NCBI GenBank assembly: GCA_023388195.1
Contig: JAEWGR010000122.1
Location: forward strand, 1-64,000
Length of the DNA stretch: 64,000 nucleotides
DNA from: Bacillota bacterium
Lineage (GTDB): Bacteria > Bacillota > Negativicutes > Sporomusales > Sporomusaceae
Reading direction: 5' to 3'
Below the pieces are notes generated by a model, which was given only the letters and a program-made list of their open reading frames with translations, did no database searches and was not told the origin of the DNA. A program made the translations under genes and the position numbers. Positions 35,395 to 43,115 of the stretch are shown here, piece by piece; within the stretch, counting starts at the first letter, position 1; the number at the start of each line of letters is the position of its first letter.

Positions 35395-36633
35395 ATGACA
35401 GAACACTTTATTCAGCAGCTGTTTGCCCAGCGTATTGGGGGAAACTTATTCGGTCAGGACACGGTCTTATACAAATTCGAAAAAATTAAAAGAGCCAAAC
35501 GGGCGGCCATTGCTAAAAATCCCGGGCTGGAATTAATTGATCTGGGTGTGGGTGAGCCGGACTGGATGGCCGAACCGGAAGTTGTTGAAACCCTGTACCG
35601 GGAAGCCAGGCGGCCGGAGAATCGCGGTTACACCGATAACGGCATCCAGGATTTTAAAGCCGCCGCCGCCAGCTATATGGAAACAGTATATAACGTGGCC
35701 GGTTTAGACCCGCTAACCGAAATAAATCACGGTATTGGCTCCAAACCGGTATTGGCCCTGCTGCCGCTGGCGTTTATCAACCCGGGCGACATTACGCTCA
35801 TGACCGTTCCGGGCTATCCGGTCATGGGAACGATGACAAAAGCCCTGGGGGGTGAAGTGCTCCCCTTGCCCTTGCTGGCAGACAACTCCTTTTTGCCGGA
35901 CCTGGATGCATTGACGGCGGAACAACGCCGTAAGGCCAAACTGCTGTATCTCAACTATCCCAATAACCCCACCGGGGCAACGGCAACCAGGGAATTTTAC
36001 GAAAAAGTAGTTCGCTTTGCCCGGGCCAACGAGATTATCGTTGTTGCCGATGCTGCTTACGGCGCCCTGACCTTTGACGGTGAAAAACCACTGAGTTTTT
36101 TATCAGTTGACGGGGCTAAAGACGTCGGGGTGGAGATCCACTCCCTGTCTAAAGCCTATAATATGACCGGCTGGCGGCTAGCCTTTATCTGTGGCAATGA
36201 ACTGGTGGTCAAAGGCTTTGCCGCCGTCAAGGATAACAATGATTCCGGCCAGTTTGCACCGATTCAGAAAGCAGGTGTTTACTGCCTGCAGCACCCGGAG
36301 ATTTCGGCAAAAACAGCCCAAAAATACTCGCGCCGCCATGACCTGCTGGTAGAGGTGCTGCGCAGCGTTGGTCTCCCGGTAACAAAACCCAAGGCTTCTT
36401 TTTATCTCTATGTTGCGGTTCCCCGCGGTATAAAAAATGGGCCGGAGTTTCATTCCGCCGAGGATTTTTCCCAATACCTGATTACAGAAAAATTGATTTC
36501 CACTGTTCCCTGGGATGACGCCGGGGCCTATATCCGCTTCTCGGTCACATTCGAAGCCCGGGATGAGGCCGAAGAACGCCGGATTATGGCCGAAATTAAA
36601 CACCGCCTGGCTGACATTGAGTTTATCCTGTGA
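35395..36633 (+). CDS. dapL: LL-diaminopimelate aminotransferase
   Basis: A class I/II PLP aminotransferase of 412 residues, of the DapL type that makes LL-diaminopimelate from tetrahydrodipicolinate in one step. Visible: LIDLGVGEPDWMAEPEVVE, ENRGYTDNGIQDFKAAAASYM, YLNYPNNPTGATAT, the PLP lysine in HSLSKAYNMTGWRLAF, and the C-terminal arginine region YIRFSVTFE. ATG follows GGGAAAGGGG. It lies 38 bp after lysA and ends at a strong terminator, so marR-lysA-dapL form one unit for lysine and wall precursor supply. Confidence 0.85.
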   Translation: MTEHFIQQLFAQRIGGNLFGQDTVLYKFEKIKRAKRAAIAKNPGLELIDLGVGEPDWMAEPEVVETLYREARRPENRGYTDNGIQDFKAAAASYMETVYNVAGLDPLTEINHGIGSKPVLALLPLAFINPGDITLMTVPGYPVMGTMTKALGGEVLPLPLLADNSFLPDLDALTAEQRRKAKLLYLNYPNNPTGATATREFYEKVVRFARANEIIVVADAAYGALTFDGEKPLSFLSVDGAKDVGVEIHSLSKAYNMTGWRLAFICGNELVVKGFAAVKDNNDSGQFAPIQKAGVYCLQHPEISAKTAQKYSRRHDLLVEVLRSVGLPVTKPKASFYLYVAVPRGIKNGPEFHSAEDFSQYLITEKLISTVPWDDAGAYIRFSVTFEARDEAEERRIMAEIKHRLADIEFIL

Positions 36634-36639
36634 CTAACC

Positions 36640-36680
36640 CCGCCCTACACGCTAACGAGTGTAGGGCGGCTACTTTTTTT
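36640..36680. terminator. Terminator downstream of dapL
   Basis: CCGCCCTACAC pairs with GTGTAGGGCGG around an 8-base loop, followed by a run of eight T residues on the plus strand. The leftward gene at 36686 ends right beside it and may use it too. Confidence 0.92.
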
Positions 36681-36685
36681 ACCGG

Positions 36686-37114
36686 CTAAAGACCTCTTTT
36701 GCGGCCGGCGGCCAGCTGTAAAGACCGGCCGCGCCGCGGATAAACCCGCCCGCCAAGCGCTTGCAGAGCGGCCATTACCACCTTTTCCACCTCATCCATG
36801 GTATAACCAAAAACGAGAACATTGACACACAAATCCAGGTTGCGGACCCCGGCGTCACCGTCAGGCCAGTACTTTGACGGGGTAACATCAACCTGCGTCA
36901 ACCGGGTATGGGACAAAAAAAGAAACTGTTCAGGCGTTGAACCCGTCAATTTTGCCAGCACTTTAATATGGCCTAAAATAACCTCATTCCGGGATAAGGC
37001 TCTGCCAATAGCGGCGATGAACTCCCGTAACAGGCTTTCCGCCGCCGGGGGTGTAAGGGGCTCCATAAAAACAAGGCGCTGATTCCGGCTAAAGACGGTT
37101 GCCTCACTATTCAC
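36686..37114 (-). CDS. Uncharacterised protein paired with CobW-like GTPase
   Basis: A 142-residue soluble protein I do not recognise. It contains NQRLVFMEPLTPPAAESLLREFI, a helical segment GHIKVLAKLTGSTPEQFLFLSHTR, a DVTPSKYWPDGDAGVRNLDLCVNVLVFGY strand region, and a basic C-terminal tail (RRGRSLQLAAGRKRGL). GTG at 37114 follows GGAGG at 9-bp spacing and overlaps the end of the cobW-like gene by 8 bp. It is the last gene of the methanol cluster, so a role beside the GTPase in metal or cobalamin delivery is plausible but unproven. Confidence 0.7.
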   Translation of the reverse strand: MNSEATVFSRNQRLVFMEPLTPPAAESLLREFIAAIGRALSRNEVILGHIKVLAKLTGSTPEQFLFLSHTRLTQVDVTPSKYWPDGDAGVRNLDLCVNVLVFGYTMDEVEKVVMAALQALGGRVYPRRGRSLQLAAGRKRGL

Positions 37115-37700
37115 AGCAAATAACCTCCTCCAGTATGGAAGCGGGTAATTGCCGGATAGCGCTGACACTGACTACCCGCAGGCCGGGGTCAATACCCTGC
37201 AAATCGCAGGTGATCTTTCCGGTCTCTTCACCGGCCAGATCGTCTTTATTAAGCACAATCAGGTCACTTCCCGCCACTTGTCCAATCACCAGCGGCTGCA
37301 ACACCGCCATCAGTTCCGCCCACCGTCCCCGGTCAACAAGGGTAACTGTCTTAAAAGCAGAATGTACCTTACTGTATTTTCTTATCAGGCCGGCTGTTTT
37401 GGAAGGATAGGCCAGACCGGTCATTTCAATGATCAGCCAGTCCGGTTTCACAGCCGTATAAATTTCATCCATTGCCCTGATCAGATCGGTGCCGATCTGG
37501 CAGCAGACACAACCGCCAAACAGCCGCTTTACCTGCAGGCCGCGGTCAGCAAAAAGCTTGTCGTCCACCCCGGCGGCCCCGATCTCGTTTTCAATAATAG
37601 CAACCGTCTGCCGGTGGGTGTCTGTCAGGTATTTTGCCACCTGTAAAATCGTAGTTGTCTTACCTGACCCCAGAAAACCGCCGAACAGCAAAATACGCAT
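37107..37700 (-). CDS. CobW/HypB/UreG family GTP-binding protein
   Basis: A short P-loop metallochaperone-like GTPase of 197 residues. Walker A GFLGSGKTT starts near residue 8, the metal-binding CxCC is in FGGCVCCQIG, and NKDD serves base recognition. It has only the GTPase domain; the C-terminal CobW domain is absent. In methyltransferase loci such proteins are often found beside corrinoid proteins and may insert Zn into MtaB or help cobalamin loading; this is inference. Transcribed with the pterin methyltransferase gene upstream. Confidence 0.87.
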   Translation of the reverse strand: MRILLFGGFLGSGKTTTILQVAKYLTDTHRQTVAIIENEIGAAGVDDKLFADRGLQVKRLFGGCVCCQIGTDLIRAMDEIYTAVKPDWLIIEMTGLAYPSKTAGLIRKYSKVHSAFKTVTLVDRGRWAELMAVLQPLVIGQVAGSDLIVLNKDDLAGEETGKITCDLQGIDPGLRVVSVSAIRQLPASILEEVICCE

Positions 37701-37770
37701 AGTTCCTCCCCCTCCCTGCTAACAGCAAGGGGCTATCCCCACCCACTTGGAGACAGCCCCTGCAATCTAA

Positions 37771-38568
37771 TTACCAGACAAAAGCGTCGCTGCGATACGC
37801 CTCAAGATAGTTTACACAGAAATTATCACGGCCGGCCAGTGTTTCAGCCGTAATAATACTGGCCATCATCGCTTTGTCCAGCGGGTTAATAATCAACCCG
37901 TCCAACCCTTTGGCAATCCCCATAACCGCAAACATCTGGTTCATAAATTTACGGTTAGGCAAACCGTAGGAAATATTAGATAACCCGCAAATGGAATGCA
38001 CGCCGGGATAGTTAGCCATAATAGCCTGGATCGCATCCAAAAACTCGATCCCGAAGGAATCGCTGGTCGCAATCGGCTGAACCAGGGCATCGACATAAAT
38101 ATTATCCAACGGCACATTATGCTGGGTTAAGTTGTTGATCAGCTTATCGGCAATCCTCAATCTGGCATCGGTGGTCTCCGGCATGCCGTCATCACTCATG
38201 CATAAAGCCACGACCTTAAGATCAGTGCCGGCAACGACAGGCAGCAAGGCATTATACCGTTCTTTTTCCAAAGAGATTGAGTTGACCATCGCCGTTCCCT
38301 TATGAATCGCAAGCGCCTGTTCTACACATTTCGGGTCAGGACTGTCAATGCAGCAGGGGGCATCTACGGCTTCTTGCACAATCTTAACCAGCCATTTCAG
38401 GTAATCTGCTTCCTTGCCAATGAAAATTCCGGCATTCACGTCAATATAATCCGCACCGGCTGCCAGTTCTTCTCTGGCCACTTTCTGAATGGCTTCGATA
38501 TCCCGGGCTTCTATCGCCGCCGCGATGGCTTTACGGCTGGAATTAATCAGTTCTCCGACAATTATCAT
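37771..38568 (-). CDS. Methyltetrahydrofolate:corrinoid methyltransferase (pterin-binding)
   Basis: A 265-residue pterin-binding TIM barrel of the AcsE/MtvA-like group. The N-terminal GELINSSRKAI, then GADYIDVNAG (pterin-contacting D and N), CCIDSPDPKCVEQAL, NSISLEKERY, and the C-terminal ICGLSNISYGLPNRKFMNQMF match MeTr proteins. In this context it would move methyl groups from the MtaC corrinoid to tetrahydrofolate (or the reverse), the role filled by a coenzyme M enzyme in methanogens. Gene order after mtaB supports this. A long structured gap separates it from mtaB. Confidence 0.9.
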   Translation of the reverse strand: MIIVGELINSSRKAIAAAIEARDIEAIQKVAREELAAGADYIDVNAGIFIGKEADYLKWLVKIVQEAVDAPCCIDSPDPKCVEQALAIHKGTAMVNSISLEKERYNALLPVVAGTDLKVVALCMSDDGMPETTDARLRIADKLINNLTQHNVPLDNIYVDALVQPIATSDSFGIEFLDAIQAIMANYPGVHSICGLSNISYGLPNRKFMNQMFAVMGIAKGLDGLIINPLDKAMMASIITAETLAGRDNFCVNYLEAYRSDAFVW

Positions 38569-38620
38569 GCTTTATTGTCCTCCTTCTCTCACGATGCAAA
38601 GTAAGCCTGTGCCTAACCCT

Positions 38621-38717
38621 GTTCTAAACGCCCGCATCGGCCGGCAGGCGTTTAGAACGGTGAAGTCCCTGACTTAAGGGTAACTGCCCTTCAGGCGGGG
38701 GAGGGGACCCCACCTGA
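38621..38717 (-). other. Three consecutive hairpins in the mtaB-methyltransferase gap
   Basis: GTTCTAAACGCC...GGCGTTTAGAAC (38621-38658, perfect 12 bp), AAGGG...CCCTT (38676-38691) and TCAGGCGGGG...CCCCACCTGA (38691-38717, one G-U) follow each other. None has a T-run, so they look like mRNA processing or stability elements that could raise mtaB relative to the downstream genes. Confidence 0.65.
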
Positions 38718-38753
38718 AAATGAGTTGCTATGTCACGCCACCCTGGTCAGCGG

Positions 38754-40133
38754 TCAGTCCAGTTCATACTCGGACGGAATAAACTTATCCAATTCCAAGT
38801 CGCTCTTTACTTCATGCCAGAACTTCTCTTCATCATCAGGAATAGCGGTTACCTGGTCATCCATGATGTCCAGCCAGTTCTTCTCCCGTTCAGCAATAAA
38901 GACTTCTTTGTTGTCAACAGCCTTTCTGATGGCATCAATTGCCAGCTTGGCCCCCGCTTTGGTCCTGAGGAACGGGGTCTTGGCCTTAACCAGTTCCCGG
39001 CTGATGTCAAAGACAACATCAGGCCGCAGCACATAAGCCTGGGGGTCCCATTTGGAGTCAGAGTCGGCCAGCAAATCGCGGAAAGTAATACCATAGCCTT
39101 TTTGTTTCGCCACATTCATCAGCCGGCAATCATAAATCAGCTGCTCAATAGAGACAACCGGGGCGATATCGGATAAGAGCCGGACATTAGTCACCGACTC
39201 ATTGCTCCAGAGATCGGCCACAGCGGCGGCAATATTGCCGACAGCACTCAGGTGAGCGCAGGCCGCTGATTTTCCTTCCATCGCGATCGGGATGCCGGCA
39301 ATGGCCTTGGCATACACGCCTTCATAACCGCAATCCTTATTCGGGCCAACCGCGCCGGCTTCATAAGCGGCAAGGGTTCTGGCCGCACTGGCTACCCGTA
39401 CCACGGCTGCAAACACATTGGGGATAAAACCTTTATGAGCCAGGACCATCGCCGTATTGGCAAAGCCACAGGCGGTGTCACCGGCGGCCTGGGCCCCATT
39501 CTCCTTAGCGATCCGGACAATGTGTTCCCACAGGAATTTCATATCCCGCGTGCCCATAATCCCCAGGGCAAAGATAACCTTGGTCAGATCGGCGTTCACC
39601 AGCGCCTCATCATGAATCTCTTTGCCGCCAGTTGACTCAATGGCGATAAAGTCAGCCCCCCCCTTGGCCGAACCTTCAATTGTCCGCAGCAGATTATCAA
39701 AGATCTCGCCACTGCGCATCAGCGGTGGCCGCTTAAACTCCCGCACATCACCGGGCGTGCTGCGCAGAGCGCTTTTTAGCCCGTATTTGGCTTCATACTC
39801 CGACATGGCATTACGCAGCAGATTGCTGATTTCAATACCCCATTCGGGGACAAGGGTCATCTCCGGCAGCATTTCAAACTCCACCACAAGCCCCGGTGCA
39901 TACAATTCTTTCGCCCGCTTTAGCACCCCGTTGATCATCTCACTGTAAATCTCTTTAATTTCCGGCATCGTACCGGCATTTACCTCCATCGGCGGCAGGG
40001 TAAAATTCAGTTCCGGATAAATTTCACCGCCGCCGATTACCAGCCCGTTTTTGCATTTAACAGGATTGGGCGCACTGCCATAGATAAAATCGTTCAAAGA
40101 ATTATACGCCAGCTTATCATACGTTCTTGCCAT
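38754..40133 (-). CDS. mtaB: Methanol:corrinoid methyltransferase MtaB
   Basis: A zinc-dependent methyltransferase that moves the methyl group of methanol to the corrinoid of MtaC. It is 459 residues, the family length. Zinc ligands are readily placed: E165 in AIESTGG, C222 in DTACGF and C268 in NKDCGYE, agreeing with the known Glu/Cys/Cys set of methanogen MtaB. It lies 40 bp downstream of mtaC and should be made with it. In acetogens such as Sporomusa this gives methanol-dependent acetogenesis. Confidence 0.95.
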   Translation of the reverse strand: MARTYDKLAYNSLNDFIYGSAPNPVKCKNGLVIGGGEIYPELNFTLPPMEVNAGTMPEIKEIYSEMINGVLKRAKELYAPGLVVEFEMLPEMTLVPEWGIEISNLLRNAMSEYEAKYGLKSALRSTPGDVREFKRPPLMRSGEIFDNLLRTIEGSAKGGADFIAIESTGGKEIHDEALVNADLTKVIFALGIMGTRDMKFLWEHIVRIAKENGAQAAGDTACGFANTAMVLAHKGFIPNVFAAVVRVASAARTLAAYEAGAVGPNKDCGYEGVYAKAIAGIPIAMEGKSAACAHLSAVGNIAAAVADLWSNESVTNVRLLSDIAPVVSIEQLIYDCRLMNVAKQKGYGITFRDLLADSDSKWDPQAYVLRPDVVFDISRELVKAKTPFLRTKAGAKLAIDAIRKAVDNKEVFIAEREKNWLDIMDDQVTAIPDDEEKFWHEVKSDLELDKFIPSEYELD

Positions 40134-40175
40134 TTAACTCTACCTCCCCAACTCTCGCTCTTCTTTACCGGTCCC

Positions 40176-40814
40176 TTATTGCTTTTGGGCCAGTATTTTT
40201 TTAGCAACATCCACGGCCACAACGGCATCTTCCGCGTAATAATCGGCTTTGATGCTCTTGGCATAGTTTTCACTGACAGGAGCACCGCCGATCATAAACA
40301 CAAACTGGCTGCGCACACCGGCTTTTTCAAATTCCTTAATTACACTGTCCATATAAGGCATGGTTGTCGTAAGCAGGGCAGACAGGCAGATCATGTCGGC
40401 CCCAACCTCCTGGGCTTTATTTAAAAAGGCCTGGGCCGAAACGTCGATTCCCAGATCATACATCTCAATGCCGGCACCTTTCAGCATCATCCGTACCAGG
40501 TTCTTGCCGATATCATGCAAGTCGCCTTTTACGGTGCCGATAACAGCCTTACCGATAGGCTTGACACCGGTTGCCGTCAAAATCGGCTCCAGTACCTGCA
40601 TGCCCGCATTCATGGCTTTAGCGGCCATTAACATTTCCGGTACATACACTTCGTTATTTTTAAACTTTTCTCCCACTACCGCCATCGCCTGAATCAAACC
40701 GTCATTCAGGATTGCGGTCGGGGACACATTCTGGGCCAACGCTTCAGACACCAGCTCTTTTACCTTGGCGGTGCTTCCTTTTTGCACAGTAAGGGAAAGT
40801 TGATTTAGATCCAT
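40176..40814 (-). CDS. mtaC: Methanol corrinoid protein MtaC
   Basis: A corrinoid protein of 212 residues with an N-terminal four-helix cap (about 1-85) and a B12-binding Rossmann domain. The base-off histidine is H100 in the DLHDIGKN motif (DxHxxG), and the downstream LSALLTTTM and IGGAPVSENYA parts of the corrinoid pocket are present. ATG at 40814 follows AGAGGAGGAAGAAAA; the frame extends further upstream but the ribosome site decides. It precedes mtaB, the standard mtaCB pair. Confidence 0.94.
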   Translation of the reverse strand: MDLNQLSLTVQKGSTAKVKELVSEALAQNVSPTAILNDGLIQAMAVVGEKFKNNEVYVPEMLMAAKAMNAGMQVLEPILTATGVKPIGKAVIGTVKGDLHDIGKNLVRMMLKGAGIEMYDLGIDVSAQAFLNKAQEVGADMICLSALLTTTMPYMDSVIKEFEKAGVRSQFVFMIGGAPVSENYAKSIKADYYAEDAVVAVDVAKKILAQKQ

Positions 40815-40963
40815 TTTTCTTCCTCCTCTTGTTTTGCGGTGATTTTCTTTGCAGTCCTCACTCATTATGTCACTAGTGGCCATATATGTATGGATCCTCT
40901 GAAATCGGCCTATCCACCTCCTTCTGACACACCCTGTTCCATATATCGCCTTTAACTGCTTTA

Positions 40964-40969
40964 ATTATA
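40964..40969 (-). promoter_or_regulatory. -10 element of the mtaCB promoter
   Basis: TATAAT on the minus strand, about 150 bp upstream of mtaC, with only a weak -35 at 17 bp. This is the kind of promoter an AraC-type activator (the PocR/AraC gene nearby) would serve. The 300-bp gap 40815-41114 also holds a terminator for the upstream corrinoid gene and nothing else I can name. Confidence 0.5.
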
Positions 40970-41046
40970 GCATTACTGCCTTTCTGAAAATTCGCAACAG
41001 CTATGTACTTTTGAGTGCAATCCGTGCATATTCATTTTTGCGAAGA

Positions 41047-41079
41047 AAATCACAAACCGGCCCTTGTCGCAAGGGCCGG
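41047..41079 (-). terminator. Terminator after the second corrinoid protein gene
   Basis: CCGGCCCTT-GCGAC-AAGGGCCGG on the minus strand is a perfect 9-bp stem followed by TTTGTGATTTT. It separates the upstream regulatory/corrinoid genes from mtaCB. Confidence 0.8.
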
Positions 41080-41114
41080 CAGTTAGGTGTCGGCAGACGT
41101 CAATGTCAGTTAGT

Positions 41115-41777
41115 CTAGGTAGCCAGTTTCCGTCTTAACACAATCTTGTTCAGATTGTGTTCCAAAAAGCTTTTGGCATCCTTAGCGCATTTAAAGTAAC
41201 AATCAGCCCCGATAGCCCGGGCAAAGGCTTCATCGACCGGTGCGCCGCCAATAGCCACAATCATGCCCTGCCGCATGCGGGCTTCCTCTAAGGCATTGAT
41301 GACTTTGCGCATGACCGGCATCGTGGTTGTCAGCAAAGCGGCCATCATCAGGATTTCCGCTTTTGTTTTCTCCACAGCCTGAATAAATTTTTGCGGCGTA
41401 ACATCAATCCCCAAATCGACGATGTGGGCACCGGTCCCCATCACTGTCAGCTTTACCAGATTCTTGCCAATATCATGCAGGTCGCCGGCCACAGTACCAA
41501 TTACGATAGTGCCGGTCGCCGGCCGTTTGGCTTTGTGCTTCAGCTGCGGTTCCAGGATAGTCAGGCCGGCATGCATGGCCCGTGAAGACATTAACACCTC
41601 CGGGACAATGACCCGCCGGTGGCTGAATTTATCGGCAACCAGGTCCATACCGACAATAAGTCCCTTTTCCAGTACGGCCAGGGCCGGATACCCCTGGGAT
41701 AAAGCTTTGCAGCAAAGATCGATTACGGCCTCTGCATCGCCGGCCTTGACTTTTTCAGTAATTTCAGCATAAATCAT
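41115..41777 (-). CDS. Second corrinoid protein (MtaC/MtbC-like)
   Basis: A 220-residue corrinoid protein with the same two-part structure as MtaC: helical cap and B12 domain with H101 in the DLHDIGKN motif, then MMAALLTTTMP and IGGAPVDEAFA. It is clearly distinct from MtaC in sequence. No dedicated methyltransferase partner is adjacent apart from the cluster's own MtaB and MeTr, so it may accept methyl groups from another substrate enzyme or serve as an alternative carrier. ATG at 41777 is 6 bp after GGAGGG; an ATG two codons earlier sits too close to it. Confidence 0.92.
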   Translation of the reverse strand: MIYAEITEKVKAGDAEAVIDLCCKALSQGYPALAVLEKGLIVGMDLVADKFSHRRVIVPEVLMSSRAMHAGLTILEPQLKHKAKRPATGTIVIGTVAGDLHDIGKNLVKLTVMGTGAHIVDLGIDVTPQKFIQAVEKTKAEILMMAALLTTTMPVMRKVINALEEARMRQGMIVAIGGAPVDEAFARAIGADCYFKCAKDAKSFLEHNLNKIVLRRKLAT

Positions 41778-41790
41778 GGCCATCCCTCCG

Positions 41791-43062
41791 TTAAGACAAA
41801 CTATTACGATAGATTAATGGGGCAACGCCGATATGTTTGCAAAACACCTTGGCAAAATAGCTCTGACTCTGAAAGCCGACAGCCTGAGATACCTGGGCGA
41901 CACTCAGCTCCGGCTTTTTCATCAGCTCAACGGCCTGCTCCACCCGGACCCGGGTAATATATTCATTAACAGTACATTTGAGTTCCTGCCTGAACAGGCG
42001 TGACAAATAGGAGGGGCTGATAAACAGCTGGGCGGCGACATCGTCAATTTTAACCGCCCGCGAAAAATTTTCCATAATAAAACTTTTGGCCTCATTGACC
42101 AGACCACCGTGTTTCTTGTCCTCCAGTGACAGGCTTTGGTCCAAAAATGCACCAACCAGTTTTTGCATCCGGAAAAAGAACTCCTCCATCTGGCGGCAGT
42201 CATTAAGTTTCTCGTTGAATTGCTGCAGCATGACCATAACAACCTCCGGCTCAGCACCGCCTTCGACCGCAGCCCGCGAGACTAGCGCCGCCAGTTCAAC
42301 AATCCGCATTTTGATGGTCCTTTGATCACCGGTAGCTTTAACAAACAGTTGGGTCAGCAAGGTATGCAGGTATTTTTCCGCCCGGGTTTTGTCACCAAGA
42401 CGGATATACCGGAGAAAGCTTCGCTCCCGCTGGAGATATGTCCCGTAATCATTTTCCTCTTTGGCGGTAGATTGCTGCTGTTTTTTACGCTCTTCCAGCT
42501 CCTTGCGGATTCGCTGCTGGACCTTGTAGGTATCAACTTTTTCCAATACCAGCAAGTCTCGCTGCATCAGCTGGTTGACAGTAACATACAAAACATCGGC
42601 CGCCGCCTGAAAGCGGTCAGGCGCAATAATATCCAACTGGGCTACTTTCCTTTCCATTTCCGCAAAATCGTCCACGTCCGGATTCAGTTCCCGCAGTTCC
42701 TGATAAAAGAACCGGTCCGGTTTCCACAACAGCACCTGACTGCAGATAATACTGCCCAGCGAAATCCCCCGCAGGCTGATAGGTACAACCCAGATCACCA
42801 GGCCGGCACGGCAGCGGAAGAAATACGGCTCTTCCCATTTTGAGGCCTCCTGGGTAGCCTGTTTATAAGATGCCCGGCATTTGGCCACACCGCTGGGCTT
42901 ACTGCGGATGTAGCGGCAAAACTCGCAACGCTCGGCGGTGGCAAACAGCCCAAAAGACTCGCCGGCTTTGTTGACAATCGCCACATGCAGCCCGGTTGCT
43001 TTCGAAAAATTTTCTAATACCTCCTGGAGATACTGGAGATCGACCAGATTTCTGTCAACCAT
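41791..43062 (-). CDS. PocR-domain AraC family transcriptional regulator
   Basis: A regulator of 423 residues. The N-terminal PocR ligand-binding domain (about 10-165) carries a Cys-rich patch (ERCEFCRYIRSKPSGVAKC) typical of this family, which senses small hydrocarbon or alcohol-derived ligands. A coiled region (about 165-215) follows, then a helical middle part, and two AraC helix-turn-helix motifs at the C-terminus (VKIDDVAAQLFISPSYLSRLFRQEL and SVAQVSQAVGFQSQSYFAKVF). It lies inside the methanol gene cluster and probably activates it, perhaps through methanol or a corrinoid-state signal. Ligand unknown. Confidence 0.92.
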   Translation of the reverse strand: MVDRNLVDLQYLQEVLENFSKATGLHVAIVNKAGESFGLFATAERCEFCRYIRSKPSGVAKCRASYKQATQEASKWEEPYFFRCRAGLVIWVVPISLRGISLGSIICSQVLLWKPDRFFYQELRELNPDVDDFAEMERKVAQLDIIAPDRFQAAADVLYVTVNQLMQRDLLVLEKVDTYKVQQRIRKELEERKKQQQSTAKEENDYGTYLQRERSFLRYIRLGDKTRAEKYLHTLLTQLFVKATGDQRTIKMRIVELAALVSRAAVEGGAEPEVVMVMLQQFNEKLNDCRQMEEFFFRMQKLVGAFLDQSLSLEDKKHGGLVNEAKSFIMENFSRAVKIDDVAAQLFISPSYLSRLFRQELKCTVNEYITRVRVEQAVELMKKPELSVAQVSQAVGFQSQSYFAKVFCKHIGVAPLIYRNSLS

Positions 43063-43115
43063 CGTTTCTACTCACCCCAATCTGTCTCATTATCTGGTTA
43101 TCGGGGCAAACCTGA

